Shown: positions 43,206 to 53,517 of the stretch, in pieces | Layout of the letters: every line of letters begins with the position of its first letter | Numbering within the stretch: position 1 is the stretch's first letter | NCBI GenBank assembly: GCA_002706365.1 | Contig: PALM01000044.1 | Coordinates: 1-64,000 of the forward strand | From: Flavobacteriales bacterium | GTDB taxonomy: Bacteria; Bacteroidota; Bacteroidia; Flavobacteriales_E; Vicingaceae | DNA: 64,000 bases | Direction of reading: 5' to 3' | Translations under genes and position numbers: made by a program | Notes under the pieces: generated by a model | Told to the model about the DNA's origin: nothing | The model's input: only the letters and a program-made list of their open reading frames with translations | Databases searched by the model: none

Positions 43206-44393
43206 TTACGCAAGAAGGGATTGGTAAAGTTGGTCCATATCCCTAACCAGCCTGCTGTAATGATACTTGTTGCTGGCATATTCCCAACCCTGCTCGGATA
43301 GATTTTTCCGCAATTTAGCGTCTTCTACCAATTCTAACAAGCCTTGTTGAAAGCCATGATGGTCTTCAGCTTCTTTTACAATTGCAGTTTTGTTTGGCAG
43401 AACGGTATTGATCACACCTCCTACCTTGGTAGTGATAATTGGTTTTCCGGCAGCCTGTGCTTCAATTAGGCTTACAGGAGTGCCTTCATTGAGTGAAGTA
43501 AGGGCTACAATATCCAAACCTGCGGTTACTGTATCAATTCCCTTGATCCAGGAGGTGAAATGCAAGCTGGCCTTTCTCATCTGGCTTACATCTCCGTTGA
43601 CATAATCTATTCCTAAGCTAGCGCTGTAGGCTTTTAAACTTTCTCTTTCTAAACCATCGCCAACAATAAAGCCTCTTACTTTCTGATTGCTATTCTCCAA
43701 ACTGTGCTTGAAAGCGTCGATAAAGAGTTTATGGTTCTTAATAGGCACCAATCTTCCGATTATTCCCACCGCAATCTCATCATCCTCTAAAAGGAACTCA
43801 TCTCTAAACGCCTTTCTTTTAGCTGCCTGATCTTCACGAAATTTCTCCAATTCAAAACCCAATGGAATGACTTCGATCTTAGAGGCATTGCATATTCTGT
43901 ATCGCCGACTCAATTCCAATTTCTGACGTTCGCTAATAGCAACGATCTTATCTGTCTTAAGTGCCAATACACGCTCAATATTCTTGTAAAGACTACTCTT
44001 GAACCTGCCAAAATAGGAGTGGAATACATGTCCGTGAAAGGTATGTACCATTTTAGCCTTGCCATAAGCAATTCCGGCACTTCTACCAATTGCTCCGGCT
44101 TTAGAGGCATGAGTATGGATTATATCCGGCTTGAAATCCTTGATGATCTGCTTGATATGCTTGTAGGCAATGCGATCATTATTGAAATCCACATCCCTAT
44201 GCATCCCATCGATCAAATGACCTTTAACACCTACTTGATTGAGTATGTGATTCGAGCTTTCCTCTGAGTCTTCTTCTCTACCTCCAACCAATAAAGTCTC
44301 ATATTCAGGCGAAAGGTATTTTGTAAGTAAGGCCGCATTGAATGTAGGACCTCCTAGATTAAAGCGATTTATGATCCTAAGAATCTTAGGCAT
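43206..44393 (-). CDS. Glycosyltransferase family 4
   Basis: A 395-residue GT-B enzyme. N-terminal RFNLGGPTFNA, IIHTHASKAGAIGR near 92 and a C-terminal nucleotide-sugar region (VGIIGRLVPIKNHKLFIDAF near 212, SLNEGTPVSLIEAQAAGKPIITTKVGGV near 302) are typical. It probably adds a sugar during surface polysaccharide synthesis. Substrates are not predictable. It stands between wza and asnB with small gaps. Confidence 0.92.
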   Translation of the reverse strand: MPKILRIINRFNLGGPTFNAALLTKYLSPEYETLLVGGREEDSEESSNHILNQVGVKGHLIDGMHRDVDFNNDRIAYKHIKQIIKDFKPDIIHTHASKAGAIGRSAGIAYGKAKMVHTFHGHVFHSYFGRFKSSLYKNIERVLALKTDKIVAISERQKLELSRRYRICNASKIEVIPLGFELEKFREDQAAKRKAFRDEFLLEDDEIAVGIIGRLVPIKNHKLFIDAFKHSLENSNQKVRGFIVGDGLERESLKAYSASLGIDYVNGDVSQMRKASLHFTSWIKGIDTVTAGLDIVALTSLNEGTPVSLIEAQAAGKPIITTKVGGVINTVLPNKTAIVKEAEDHHGFQQGLLELVEDAKLRKNLSEQGWEYASNKYHYSRLVRDMDQLYQSLLA

Positions 44394-44434
44394 AATTGAT
44401 TTGGTCTATTAAAAATGGTGTTTAGTCGACGAAT

Positions 44435-46330
44435 TTAGGCAATATATCGCTTCCACCAATGGTTGAAGACAACAAGCGCCCATATATTCGCCTGAACGTC
44501 GGCAGGTCTGTTCGACTGCAAACGATCCTTTAGGAAATTTACGTAAGAAACGTTGAATAAGTTTTGCTCTTGCAAGAATTCTGTCGACAATAAGTCGTCG
44601 AAAACCAGCTCTTTAAGTTCGTTGTTCAACCAACTCCACAATGGTACCTCAAAGCCTTGTTTAGGCTTGGAATATAGAGCTTCGGGTAGGAAGGGTCTGG
44701 CGGCATCTCGCAAGATCCTTTTTGTTGAAAACTCGCTAATCTTATAAGTTGAGGGTAATTGGAAAGCGAAATCTACCATCTTGTGGTCGAGAAAAGGTGT
44801 GCGGACTTCAAGACTGCACGACATCGACATCAAGTCGACCTTTCGAAGCATGTCGCTCAGCAAGACCATATTCAGATCGGTGTAAAGTACATTGTTAAAA
44901 TCATCAGATTGCATCAAGGCATGCAATAGATTGTATTTTCTTCTGCGATATACATCTCCTTCAAGCTGTTTGATCATCAAATTGGCCGCATTGGCTTCAT
45001 TTTGCAAGCCTGCCCACAACCAGTATCGCTCGGGTATACTCAAAGCAGAGCCTTCTGAGAACTTGTGAAGCTTTCTAATGAAATTTCCAAGCTTGGTATG
45101 TCTGCTTTTTGGCATGACCTGCCATAATGTGCTGAGGTTCTTGGTAAGGCTGGTCTTTAGACCTTCCTTGCGCATCATGAACTCTCCTCTATGCTTGTTG
45201 TAACCGGCAAAGATCTCATCAGCCCCATCGCCTGAAAGGGCTACTTTCACTGCTCCCGCTGTTTTCTTACTCAATGCGTGTACTGCTAAGGCAGATGAAT
45301 CGGCGAAAGGCTCATCGATATAGTTCAAGCTATACTCCAAACTTTCGAGTAGGTCATTTTCACCAAGCATATAGGCCGTATGATCAGTTTTGTACTTCTT
45401 GGCCAGTAGAAGAGCGTGTTCACTCTCGTCGAAATGCTTGTTGTCTTTGAATCCAACTGAAAAGGTTTTAAGATCTTTCTGATGTCTACTTGCCAATGCA
45501 GTTATCAATGAAGAATCGATTCCACCACTTAGAAAGGTGCCCAAAGGAACATCTGATACAAGTCTGTTCTTTACAGAATTCTCCAATATCTCGATCAATT
45601 TGATCTGAGCATCATCATAGCTTATCCTGCTGTAATTTGGATTCGCAGGATCGTATTCCAATTGATAGAACGGAATACTTTGTAGTCTCTTTTGAGAATC
45701 CACCTTGAGATAATGTCCCGGCTCCAATTTTTTAAGATCCTTGATGATCGAATGCGGTTCCGGGATGTAATTAAGCTGAAGATAGGTGTATAGTGAGTTG
45801 TGGTCTAATTCTCTTGGAATATCAAATTCCAGCAGAGCTTTCATCTCAGATCCAAAGGCAAAATATTCTTCAGAATTATAGAAAAGCAATGGTTTAATGC
45901 CAAATCTATCCCTAGCCAGAAGCAATGCATTCTCTTCTCTATCGAAAATGGCCAAGGCGAAGAATCCATCTAGCTTATTCAGGAATGCTGTGCCAAATTG
46001 AATGTAGGCATGCAAAAGGACTTCAGTATCTCCAGAAGTTTTGAACTGTATGCCATGAGCTTCGAGCTCTTTTTTGATCTCACGGTAATTGTAGATCTCC
46101 CCATTAAAGACTATACAATATCTTCTCGTAGGATCGAAAAAGGGTTGATTAGAGGCTTCAGAGGTATCTAGAATTGCCAATCTGCGATGCCCAAGTCCAG
46201 CTCTCTCGAAGAATTCTATACCCATGGAGTCAGGCCCGCGTTTGCTAAGCTTATCGACAGCCGCCTTAAGAGCTTTCTTTTGCTCTTCTTTGATGACTCC
46301 ACTGGAAAATATCCCGCTAATTCCGCACAT
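44435..46330 (-). CDS. asnB: Glutamine-hydrolysing asparagine synthase family
   Basis: A 631-residue two-domain protein. The N-terminal Ntn amidohydrolase begins MCGISGIF with Cys2 as nucleophile. The C-terminal ATP-binding synthetase has the PP-motif LSGGIDSSLI near 268-277 and a second GDGADEIFAGYNKHR near 375. It converts Asp to Asn, or amidates a sugar when, as here, it is encoded in a polysaccharide cluster. The family occurs often in exopolysaccharide loci. Confidence 0.94.
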   Translation of the reverse strand: MCGISGIFSSGVIKEEQKKALKAAVDKLSKRGPDSMGIEFFERAGLGHRRLAILDTSEASNQPFFDPTRRYCIVFNGEIYNYREIKKELEAHGIQFKTSGDTEVLLHAYIQFGTAFLNKLDGFFALAIFDREENALLLARDRFGIKPLLFYNSEEYFAFGSEMKALLEFDIPRELDHNSLYTYLQLNYIPEPHSIIKDLKKLEPGHYLKVDSQKRLQSIPFYQLEYDPANPNYSRISYDDAQIKLIEILENSVKNRLVSDVPLGTFLSGGIDSSLITALASRHQKDLKTFSVGFKDNKHFDESEHALLLAKKYKTDHTAYMLGENDLLESLEYSLNYIDEPFADSSALAVHALSKKTAGAVKVALSGDGADEIFAGYNKHRGEFMMRKEGLKTSLTKNLSTLWQVMPKSRHTKLGNFIRKLHKFSEGSALSIPERYWLWAGLQNEANAANLMIKQLEGDVYRRRKYNLLHALMQSDDFNNVLYTDLNMVLLSDMLRKVDLMSMSCSLEVRTPFLDHKMVDFAFQLPSTYKISEFSTKRILRDAARPFLPEALYSKPKQGFEVPLWSWLNNELKELVFDDLLSTEFLQEQNLFNVSYVNFLKDRLQSNRPADVQANIWALVVFNHWWKRYIA

Positions 46331-46343
46331 TGGCTAGATCAAA

Positions 46344-46733
46344 TTATTGATATGCTTTTCTTAAACTCTTGATCAATAAGACCGTCCAGCCGATGATCAA
46401 TAAAGTGCCTCCAATAGGAGTGATCGGACCGAGATTTTCCAATCCCTCAATACCGATCAGCTCTCTTGTGCTTAATAGATAGATCGAAAAGGAAAAGCAA
46501 ATCGTGCCCGACACTATCAACCATAATAGCAGCTTGCTTCTGAATTCATCGTAAGGTTGAAAGCCGAGTACCATGAGAAGGATCGCATGATACATTTGAT
46601 ATCGAACTCCGGTCTGGAAACTATCGACCAGCGAATCGCCCAATACTGAACTGAGGGCGTGTGAGGCCATGGCTCCATTGATCACGGCGGTTAGGCCGAA
46701 AAAGAAGGCCCATGACAAAAAACTTCTTCTCAT
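46344..46733 (-). CDS. DUF423-family membrane protein
   Basis: A 129-residue protein with four transmembrane helices; GVRYQMYHAILLMVLG near 42-57 and ITPIGGTLLIIGW near 103 are the family marks. Function unknown. The gene diverges from the saccharopine dehydrogenase gene and ends 13 bp before asnB starts on the same strand, so the two may form one transcript. Confidence 0.92.
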   Translation of the reverse strand: MRRSFLSWAFFFGLTAVINGAMASHALSSVLGDSLVDSFQTGVRYQMYHAILLMVLGFQPYDEFRSKLLLWLIVSGTICFSFSIYLLSTRELIGIEGLENLGPITPIGGTLLIIGWTVLLIKSLRKAYQ

Positions 46734-46809
46734 TTTCCAAAGATAACCAATGGGAAAGATTAAAATTGTGGAATCAATAAATGACTGAATTTCAACACGC
46801 CAGATATTA

Positions 46810-48165
46810 ATGAGCCAAGAAGGAGAACATAAAAAGATATTATTGATCGGGGCTGGTCGCTCTTCGCAGTATTTGATCCACTACCTTATCAAGAATGCTA
46901 AAACTGAAGGCTGGAAGCTTAAGATTGCCGACCTCAACTTTTCAGACGACTTCAAGACTAAGATGCAAGCAAATGAGCTTGTAGAACTGGTTCAATTAGA
47001 TATCAAAGAAGAGGAAGCCCGAAGAAAAGAGGTAAATGCATCGGATCTTGTGATTTCAATGTTACCTGCTCATATGCATATTGAGGTAGCTAAGGATTGT
47101 ATCTCCTTCAAAAAGCATATGGTTACAGCTTCCTATATCTCTCCAGAAATGAAAGCTCTTGAAGCTGATGCAAAGGCCGCAGGTGTTTGTATGATCAATG
47201 AGATAGGAGTAGATCCAGGTATTGATCATTGCTCGGCAATGGAGCAGATTGATGCCATTAGAGATGCAGGAGGGAAGATGCTCGACTTCGAAACATTCAC
47301 CGGAGGATTAGTAGCCCCAGATTCAGACAATAACCCTTGGAACTATAAATTCTCTTGGAATCCAAGGAATGTGGTTATTGCCGGACAAGGTGGTGCAGTG
47401 AAGTTCATTCAGGAAGGAACCTACAAATACATTCCTTATCATAAACTTTTCAGAAGAACTGAATTGATCCAAATTGATGGATTTGGAAAGTTCGAAGGTT
47501 ATGCCAACCGCGATTCACTGAAATACCGACAGGTTTATGGTTTAGAGGATATCCGAACCATGTTCAGAGGGACATTGAGAAGAACTGGTTTCTGCAGAGC
47601 CTGGGATGCATTCATTCAATTGGGAGCTACAGATGATTCATATGTCATCGAGAATTCTGCTGAACTTACTTTTAGAGAATTCATCAATCTTTTCTTGCCT
47701 TATAATCCACACGATTCTGTGGAGCTAAAGCTCAGACATTATCTCAATCTGGCGCATGATGAGGTTGAACTTTTCGATAAGCTGGCTTGGCTAGATATCT
47801 TTGAAGAGATTCCGGTTGAATTGGAAAGAGCCACTCCAGCGCAAATCTTGCAAAAGATCCTAGAGCGCAAATGGAAGCTTGAAGAAGGCGATCACGATAT
47901 GATCGTAATGTGGCATAAATTCGTCTATGAGATGGATGGTGTGGAGCGTGAAAAACATTCCTCCATGGTCTTGAAGGGAGATGATGATTTCACTGCTATG
48001 TCTAAGAGTGTTGGACTTCCCGTTGCATTATCTGCACGTTTGATCTTGGATGGTAGTATCACAGAAAGTGGAATCCATGTACCCATCAAAAAGGGAATGT
48101 ATACGCCAATACTAAAAGCTCTGGAAGAGGAGGGAATACGTTTTACTGAAAAACAGATCCGCTAA
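46810..48165 (+). CDS. Saccharopine dehydrogenase family protein
   Basis: A 451-residue protein. An N-terminal Rossmann domain (ILLIGAGRSSQYLIHYL) is followed by the saccharopine-reductase-type C-terminal domain with EIGVDPGIDHCSAMEQID near 137-154 and GGLVAPDSDNNPWNYKFSWNP-like features near 169-190. It likely acts in lysine catabolism or an analogous NAD(P)-linked step. The end of the gene touches the converging FAH gene with no gap. Confidence 0.9.
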   Translation: MSQEGEHKKILLIGAGRSSQYLIHYLIKNAKTEGWKLKIADLNFSDDFKTKMQANELVELVQLDIKEEEARRKEVNASDLVISMLPAHMHIEVAKDCISFKKHMVTASYISPEMKALEADAKAAGVCMINEIGVDPGIDHCSAMEQIDAIRDAGGKMLDFETFTGGLVAPDSDNNPWNYKFSWNPRNVVIAGQGGAVKFIQEGTYKYIPYHKLFRRTELIQIDGFGKFEGYANRDSLKYRQVYGLEDIRTMFRGTLRRTGFCRAWDAFIQLGATDDSYVIENSAELTFREFINLFLPYNPHDSVELKLRHYLNLAHDEVELFDKLAWLDIFEEIPVELERATPAQILQKILERKWKLEEGDHDMIVMWHKFVYEMDGVEREKHSSMVLKGDDDFTAMSKSVGLPVALSARLILDGSITESGIHVPIKKGMYTPILKALEEEGIRFTEKQIR

Positions 48166-48777
48166 TTATCGGATATCTATAGCTAATACTTTTTCGCCAC
48201 CCAATACGGCTTCTAAACGATCTCCTTTTTGAACAGCTCCTACACCTTCGGGTGTACCGGTATAGATAAGATCTCCGATCTTCAATGTGAAAAAGCCGGA
48301 TATATAAGAGATCAGTTCATCAATTGAAAAGATCATGTCTTTGCTATTTCCATCTTGTTTCTTTTCTCCGTTTTGGAAGAGTTGAAAGTCGATGCTCTGC
48401 ATATCCTTGAACTTTTCTTTGGATACGAATTTCCCAACAGGAGATGAACCGTCGAAAGCTTTTGCTTTGTCCCAAGGCAGACCCTTTTTCTTGCATTCAG
48501 CCTGTATGTCCCTGGCCGTAAAATCAATTCCCAAACTCAGCTCATCATAGTATTTATGAGCGAATTCTGGAGCAATGTGTTTGCCTACCTTTTTGATCCT
48601 CACTACCACTTCCACTTCATAATGGATGTCATTTGAGAAGTCGGGATAGAAGAATGGTTGGCCCTTTATAGGTATAGATGTCTGCGGTTTTAAGAAGAGT
48701 ACAGGTTCCTTAGGTACTTCGTTCTTTAATTCAGCCGCATGGGCGCGATAGTTTCTGCCAACGCAAATGATCTTCAT
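48166..48777 (-). CDS. Fumarylacetoacetate-hydrolase-family protein
   Basis: A 203-residue protein. CVGRNYRAHAAELKNEVP at the start, HYEVEVVVRIKKVGKHI with the metal-binding Glu pair near 51-67, and TGTPEGVGAVQKGD near 172 are typical. Short members such as YcgM hydrolyse acylpyruvates or decarboxylate oxaloacetate. It overlaps nothing but is 6 bp after the exonuclease gene and shares its strand. Confidence 0.9.
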   Translation of the reverse strand: MKIICVGRNYRAHAAELKNEVPKEPVLFLKPQTSIPIKGQPFFYPDFSNDIHYEVEVVVRIKKVGKHIAPEFAHKYYDELSLGIDFTARDIQAECKKKGLPWDKAKAFDGSSPVGKFVSKEKFKDMQSIDFQLFQNGEKKQDGNSKDMIFSIDELISYISGFFTLKIGDLIYTGTPEGVGAVQKGDRLEAVLGGEKVLAIDIR

Positions 48778-48783
48778 CTGATT

Positions 48784-49551
48784 CTAATTATTGAAATCGC
48801 GCAATTTGATCGAGGTTAAAACCTTTTTGGTGTATTGTGGAAAATCACCATCCATCATCCAAGCATAATAAGAGGGCTCTTTTTTAAAGACCTCGCTTAC
48901 ACTTTTACCTCTGTGTTTTCCAAAGTTGAAGACTTCTACATTGTTTTCATCGTAGACAATCCGACCAACCAAATCAACATTGCGCTGGCGCTCAGAGAAT
49001 TCAGCTAGAAAGTCCACATCATTCTCAAGTTCTGCGTATTTGTCGAGCTGTGCTTCAAGCACTTCATGAGTGGCAATGATATCAGCTTCAGCAGAGTGAG
49101 CATCTACCAATTCCTTATCGCAGTAAAACTTATATGCGGCTACCAAGGTTCGCTGCTCCATTTTATGGAAGATGTTCTGCACATCAACGCATTTGCGATT
49201 TTCCAGATCGAAATCTACTCCTACTCTCAAGAACTCTTCAGCTAGCAAAGGCACATCGAATTTATTGGAATTGTATCCTGCCAGATCACTATTGCCGATG
49301 AATTGAGCAAGACTTTTGGCTAGTGCTCTGAAAGTGGGCTCATCTTTAACATCTTCATCATAGATCCCATGCACTTCAGAAGATTGTTCAGGGATAGGCA
49401 TTTCGGGATTCACTCGGCGTGTTTTGATCTCTTTTTCTCCATTGGGATGCAATTTCAAAATAGAGATCTCAACAATGCGATCCTTGGATACATCTACACC
49501 TGTGGTTTCAAGATCGAAAAAAACGATAGGCTTCTTTAATTCTAACTGCAT
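48784..49551 (-). CDS. DnaQ-like 3'-5' exonuclease
   Basis: A 255-residue DEDDh exonuclease: VFFDLETTGVDVSKDRIVEISI (first acidic pair near 13-15), GYNSNKFDVPLLAEEF near 94 and a late HSAEADIIAT with His and Asp near 152-156. A C-terminal extension (about 190-255) with FNFGKHRGKSVSEV resembles the small domain found in many Bacteroidota exonucleases of this kind. It may be a proofreading-type or a stand-alone repair nuclease. Confidence 0.9.
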   Translation of the reverse strand: MQLELKKPIVFFDLETTGVDVSKDRIVEISILKLHPNGEKEIKTRRVNPEMPIPEQSSEVHGIYDEDVKDEPTFRALAKSLAQFIGNSDLAGYNSNKFDVPLLAEEFLRVGVDFDLENRKCVDVQNIFHKMEQRTLVAAYKFYCDKELVDAHSAEADIIATHEVLEAQLDKYAELENDVDFLAEFSERQRNVDLVGRIVYDENNVEVFNFGKHRGKSVSEVFKKEPSYYAWMMDGDFPQYTKKVLTSIKLRDFNN

Positions 49552-49555
49552 AAAT

Positions 49556-51952
49556 CTATTTGATGAAAATTCTCACAAATTGATACTTCTCATAAGTAGA
49601 GTGATTGCTTTTAGCATCGTACTTATACTCAGGACCGGTAATCAATGTGTTTATGTCTACAAAGTTGTATCGAGCTTCTTCAATTCCTCTTTGCTTTAAG
49701 ACAGTTTCGAGCAATCTTTTGGTGTCGTAAGCTCTTTTTCTAGTGAGGGCTTGATTGCTTTTATATGTTCTAGTAGGCACTTTAGATGCACTTGAAGTAA
49801 TGATGATCTGAACTGATCCTTTACTTTCCACTACATCCACAATATCATTAATGAAAGAGATGAAATCAGCATTTTGCAAATTGATGCCGGTTGCATTGTA
49901 AGGGAAGTACTTTTGGAAGTAAGCGATCACATTGGCCAATTCCTCCGGCTGAGGATAAGTCTCCTTAAATGCTCTTTCGTCATTTACGCTAACCGTATAA
50001 GCTTTAAGTGCTGGTTTTTTCGGTGGAACGTATTGATAAACTCCTTCTTTGACCTTTAAAAAGGTCATTTTCTCACCTTTGTCGTTGTACAAGACGATCA
50101 TATCACCATCCGGTACATTTGATCCAAAGTCCATTAAATAGGCTTCATCCATTGCCAAGGCGGCAAAATGGAATCCACCTTTTTCATCGGTAGATTGTAC
50201 ATCGATCACATTTCCATTTTCATCCAAGAGTTTTACATTCATTCCGGCTACAGCAATTCCATTGAATTTTGCTTGTGCTCCCGGCTCTGGTCTACTGCTA
50301 GATGCAATAATGCTATCTGTTTTAACTTCAACAGCTTTCAGCTTGATGTCTTTGTAGATCTCTTGATAGCTTGATCCTTCAGGCACGAAGATATCTTCCT
50401 CATAGGTTTCGAAATCATCTGCTTCATAGATGATGTGATATGATCTATTAGGCTCCAGGATCACAGAGAACTCACCATCTCTTTGTCTGGGCGAGTAGGT
50501 TCCAACCAGTTCTCCATCCGCATTGTCCAATACGGTGACTTCCGCACCAACAGGAGGCCTGCTGCTATTTGCATAGACGAATTTTCCTCTGTAAAGGGTA
50601 AGCGGAGTTTCTTCAGCATCGATCAATTTCAACATATAGATATCGGTCTCTCCAAAGCCTTCATCCTTATAAGATGAAAAATAAGCTCTCTTACCATCTG
50701 GGGTTGTGGCAAAGAAGATATCATTCTCTAAAGAGTTTACCGGATAGCCGAGATTTTCAGGACTGCTCCAGCCTTTCTCTTCTACGAAATTGGATGAGAA
50801 GATGTCGTATCCTCCCATGCTAGGGTGACCATCAGAACTGAAATAAAGTGTTTTTCCATCTGGGTGTATAAATACCCCATCTTCATTGAATTTGGTATTT
50901 ATACCGGGACCCATATTCACCGCATCAGCCCACTCTCCATTTGGAAGCTTTCTGCAGAAATAAACATCCATACCACCATAACCACCTTCTCTATCACTAG
51001 TGAAATACAATCTTTCTCCACTTGGTGCAATACTCACATGCGTTTCATTTGCTTTTGGATCATTTATGTTCGAGCCTAATAACTCAGGAGTAGACCATTT
51101 CTCAATACCTGCTGAGTCACCTTCTAAATTCGATTCGTACAATGCGCCATTATTGCCTTCACCTTTATAGATAAATAGCGTTTTCCCGTCGGCAGATAAT
51201 GAAAGTATCGCCTCATTGCCATCCGTGCTTATGTTCAATTGTGAAGGTTCAGACCACACACCATTGTCGTTGAATGAAATGTAGATGTCCTCAAAGTATT
51301 GTCCGTCAATTGGGTCAACAAGTTCACTATTCGAACCATCAGCGCGCAACCTTCTTGAAGTGAAATAGATTGCAGATTCATCAATTCGAATTGCCGGACT
51401 ATAATCGGCGTATTGCGAATTGAGATTCTCTCCTAAATTGGTAAACTCAACCTTTCTTATGTTTTTTATAGCATCTTTTGCATACTCAGACATTTTGATC
51501 CTGTTCTGCACATCTTCATAAAGGTAATGCTTGTTATTGATGAATCCTTGGAACTTTTTGAAGTTCAAGATGGCATCATCAAATCGGAGTCTAGAGTGCA
51601 GCGCTAAACCGTAATAATAATGCGCATCAATGGGGGCGTTCTCTTCTCTTGAGCTGTATGGGGTGTAATTTGGGTCTACATCCTTGATCGACTTCTCAAA
51701 ATATTGCAGAGCAGCTTCCTGATCCTTCTTTCGAGGCGACTTTGACATTGCCAATCCCATATTGAAGTTGAGGTTGGCATTCTCGGGATCCGACTGAAGT
51801 AGTTCTTGAAGGAGTGGTTGAGCTTGTGTAAAACGCTTTTCATCCATTAGATAAAGCGCTTCTGTGAATTTCTCCTTATCAGTTGATTGCGCAGTAAGGG
51901 CTATATTGATACCCAGGCTAAACAGTAAGCAGAGGAATATGCTATTTTTCAT
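49556..51952 (-). CDS. PorE-like envelope protein (TPR, PD40 propeller, CRD, OmpA)
   Basis: A 798-residue exported protein. The signal peptide ends near AQS. TPR repeats fill about 25-150, PD40/WD40-like repeats about 180-435 (IYFTSRR, LYFTSDREGGYGGMDVYF, LYFSSDGHPSMGGYDIF), and two carboxypeptidase-regulatory-type domains about 450-640. The OmpA-like C-terminus is about 680-798. This order is that of PorE, a peptidoglycan-binding part of the type IX secretion machinery, and of related gliding-type proteins. The final SKVPTRTYKSNQALTRKRA segment fits a divergent OmpA domain. Assignment to T9SS is inference. Confidence 0.85.
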   Translation of the reverse strand: MKNSIFLCLLFSLGINIALTAQSTDKEKFTEALYLMDEKRFTQAQPLLQELLQSDPENANLNFNMGLAMSKSPRKKDQEAALQYFEKSIKDVDPNYTPYSSREENAPIDAHYYYGLALHSRLRFDDAILNFKKFQGFINNKHYLYEDVQNRIKMSEYAKDAIKNIRKVEFTNLGENLNSQYADYSPAIRIDESAIYFTSRRLRADGSNSELVDPIDGQYFEDIYISFNDNGVWSEPSQLNISTDGNEAILSLSADGKTLFIYKGEGNNGALYESNLEGDSAGIEKWSTPELLGSNINDPKANETHVSIAPSGERLYFTSDREGGYGGMDVYFCRKLPNGEWADAVNMGPGINTKFNEDGVFIHPDGKTLYFSSDGHPSMGGYDIFSSNFVEEKGWSSPENLGYPVNSLENDIFFATTPDGKRAYFSSYKDEGFGETDIYMLKLIDAEETPLTLYRGKFVYANSSRPPVGAEVTVLDNADGELVGTYSPRQRDGEFSVILEPNRSYHIIYEADDFETYEEDIFVPEGSSYQEIYKDIKLKAVEVKTDSIIASSSRPEPGAQAKFNGIAVAGMNVKLLDENGNVIDVQSTDEKGGFHFAALAMDEAYLMDFGSNVPDGDMIVLYNDKGEKMTFLKVKEGVYQYVPPKKPALKAYTVSVNDERAFKETYPQPEELANVIAYFQKYFPYNATGINLQNADFISFINDIVDVVESKGSVQIIITSSASKVPTRTYKSNQALTRKRAYDTKRLLETVLKQRGIEEARYNFVDINTLITGPEYKYDAKSNHSTYEKYQFVRIFIK

Positions 51953-52063
51953 AGATCATTTAATAATTGAAGCCTGTCCTCGCAAATATATCGCAATCAA
52001 TCGATTGAATGTGATTTAGATCACATTTATAGCCAACAAAATCTTGTTTATTTATTGATGTGC

Positions 52064-53398
52064 CTAGATCTTACGATCCATATCGAAGTCTTCCAGGATC
52101 TCAGCAACACGCTTCACAAACTGTCCGCCAAGTGATCCATCTACCACTCTGTGGTCGTAAGAAAGTGATAAGAACATCATATGTCTAACTCCAATAGTAT
52201 CTCCAAATGGAGTCTCGATAACCGCAGGCTTTTTGCGAATTGCTCCAACCGCCATAATTGCTACTTGAGGCTGGTTGATGATAGGTGTGCCCATCACATT
52301 CCCGAAGGTTCCTACATTGGTTACTGTGAAAGTACCTCCTTGGATCTCATCAGGACTAAGCTTGTTATTTCTCGCTCTGTTGGCAAGATCATTTACTTCC
52401 TTACTAAGTCCGATCAAGTTCTTTTGGTCGGCATCTCTGATCACAGGTACGATCAAATTACCCGATGGAAGGGCAGTGGCCATTCCCAAATTGATATGCT
52501 TGCGCTTGATAATGGTATCTCCATCAACAGAAACATTAACCATAGGCATTTCTTTGATTGCCTGAGCTACTGCTTCCATGATTATTGGAGTGTATGTGAT
52601 CTTTTCTCCTTCTCTCTTTTGAAAGTCGTTCTTAACCTTCTCTCTCCAGAATACTATATTGCTCACATCAGCTTCTACAAAAGAAGTTACGTGCGCAGAT
52701 GTGCGCTTGGAATCAACCATATGCTCAGAGATCATTTTGCGCATACGATCCATCTGGATTACTTCATCTCCGCTATCTAAAGTAACTGCCTTAGCTTTTG
52801 GAGCTGGTGCTGGTGCAGATGCAGGACTAGCAGCCTGAACTGGAGCAGCTTGTCCCTGACCTGATTCTCTTTGCTCTAGATAGTTTAGCAAATCGTCTTT
52901 GGTTAATCTATCATTCAAGCCACTTCCTGGAATCTTCTCCAATTCGGCTTGGTCTAAGCCTTCTTTCTTGGCAATACTTCTCACCAATGGAGAAAAGAAT
53001 TTGCCTGAAGATGAATGTTTAAGGATTTCCGAGCTCTCAGCTGAACTCTTGCTTTCAGCTACAGGAGCTGCTGCTGCTTGTCCATTGCTGCTTTCCTGTA
53101 CAGGAGCAGATTCTGCTGCTGCAGCCGGACTTCCATTTGCTGAAGTTGGAGCTTCTCCGTCGATCTCAATAATGGCAATAGCCTGACCAACTTGTACCAC
53201 ATCATCCTCTTGAAAAAGGATCTTTTTAATGGTTCCTTCCTCTGGAGCAGGGATCTCAGAATCTACTTTGTCAGTAGCAATTTCCAGTACCGGCTCTTCT
53301 GCCTCAACTTTATCTCCTTCCGATTTCAACCATTTGGTGATGGTAGCCTCGGCAACACTTTCGCCCATCTTGGGCATAGTCAATTCTATTTCTGCCAT
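52064..53398 (-). CDS. 2-oxo-acid dehydrogenase E2 (dihydrolipoamide acyltransferase)
   Basis: A 444-residue core enzyme of a pyruvate-, oxoglutarate- or branched-chain dehydrogenase complex. The lipoyl domain (1-78) has EIATDKVDSEIPAPEEG with the lipoylated Lys near 44. An Ala/Pro/Ser-rich linker and an E3-binding domain follow (about 138-170, FFSPLVRSIAKKEGLDQ). The acyltransferase domain ends in SYDHRVVDGSLGGQF with the catalytic His-x3-Asp. The gene lies alone, so the acyl group cannot be assigned; the lipoyl motif is nearest to branched-chain types. Confidence 0.93.
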   Translation of the reverse strand: MAEIELTMPKMGESVAEATITKWLKSEGDKVEAEEPVLEIATDKVDSEIPAPEEGTIKKILFQEDDVVQVGQAIAIIEIDGEAPTSANGSPAAAAESAPVQESSNGQAAAAPVAESKSSAESSEILKHSSSGKFFSPLVRSIAKKEGLDQAELEKIPGSGLNDRLTKDDLLNYLEQRESGQGQAAPVQAASPASAPAPAPKAKAVTLDSGDEVIQMDRMRKMISEHMVDSKRTSAHVTSFVEADVSNIVFWREKVKNDFQKREGEKITYTPIIMEAVAQAIKEMPMVNVSVDGDTIIKRKHINLGMATALPSGNLIVPVIRDADQKNLIGLSKEVNDLANRARNNKLSPDEIQGGTFTVTNVGTFGNVMGTPIINQPQVAIMAVGAIRKKPAVIETPFGDTIGVRHMMFLSLSYDHRVVDGSLGGQFVKRVAEILEDFDMDRKI

Positions 53399-53517
53399 GG
53401 AATTCCTTTGTATTCAACTGCAAAATTAACCAAATTTTAGTTGGAACTAAGACGACAAATCCGCTCATTTATTCGTCATATTCCTAAGCTTTGCGCAGCT
53501 TTTACGAACTTTATTCT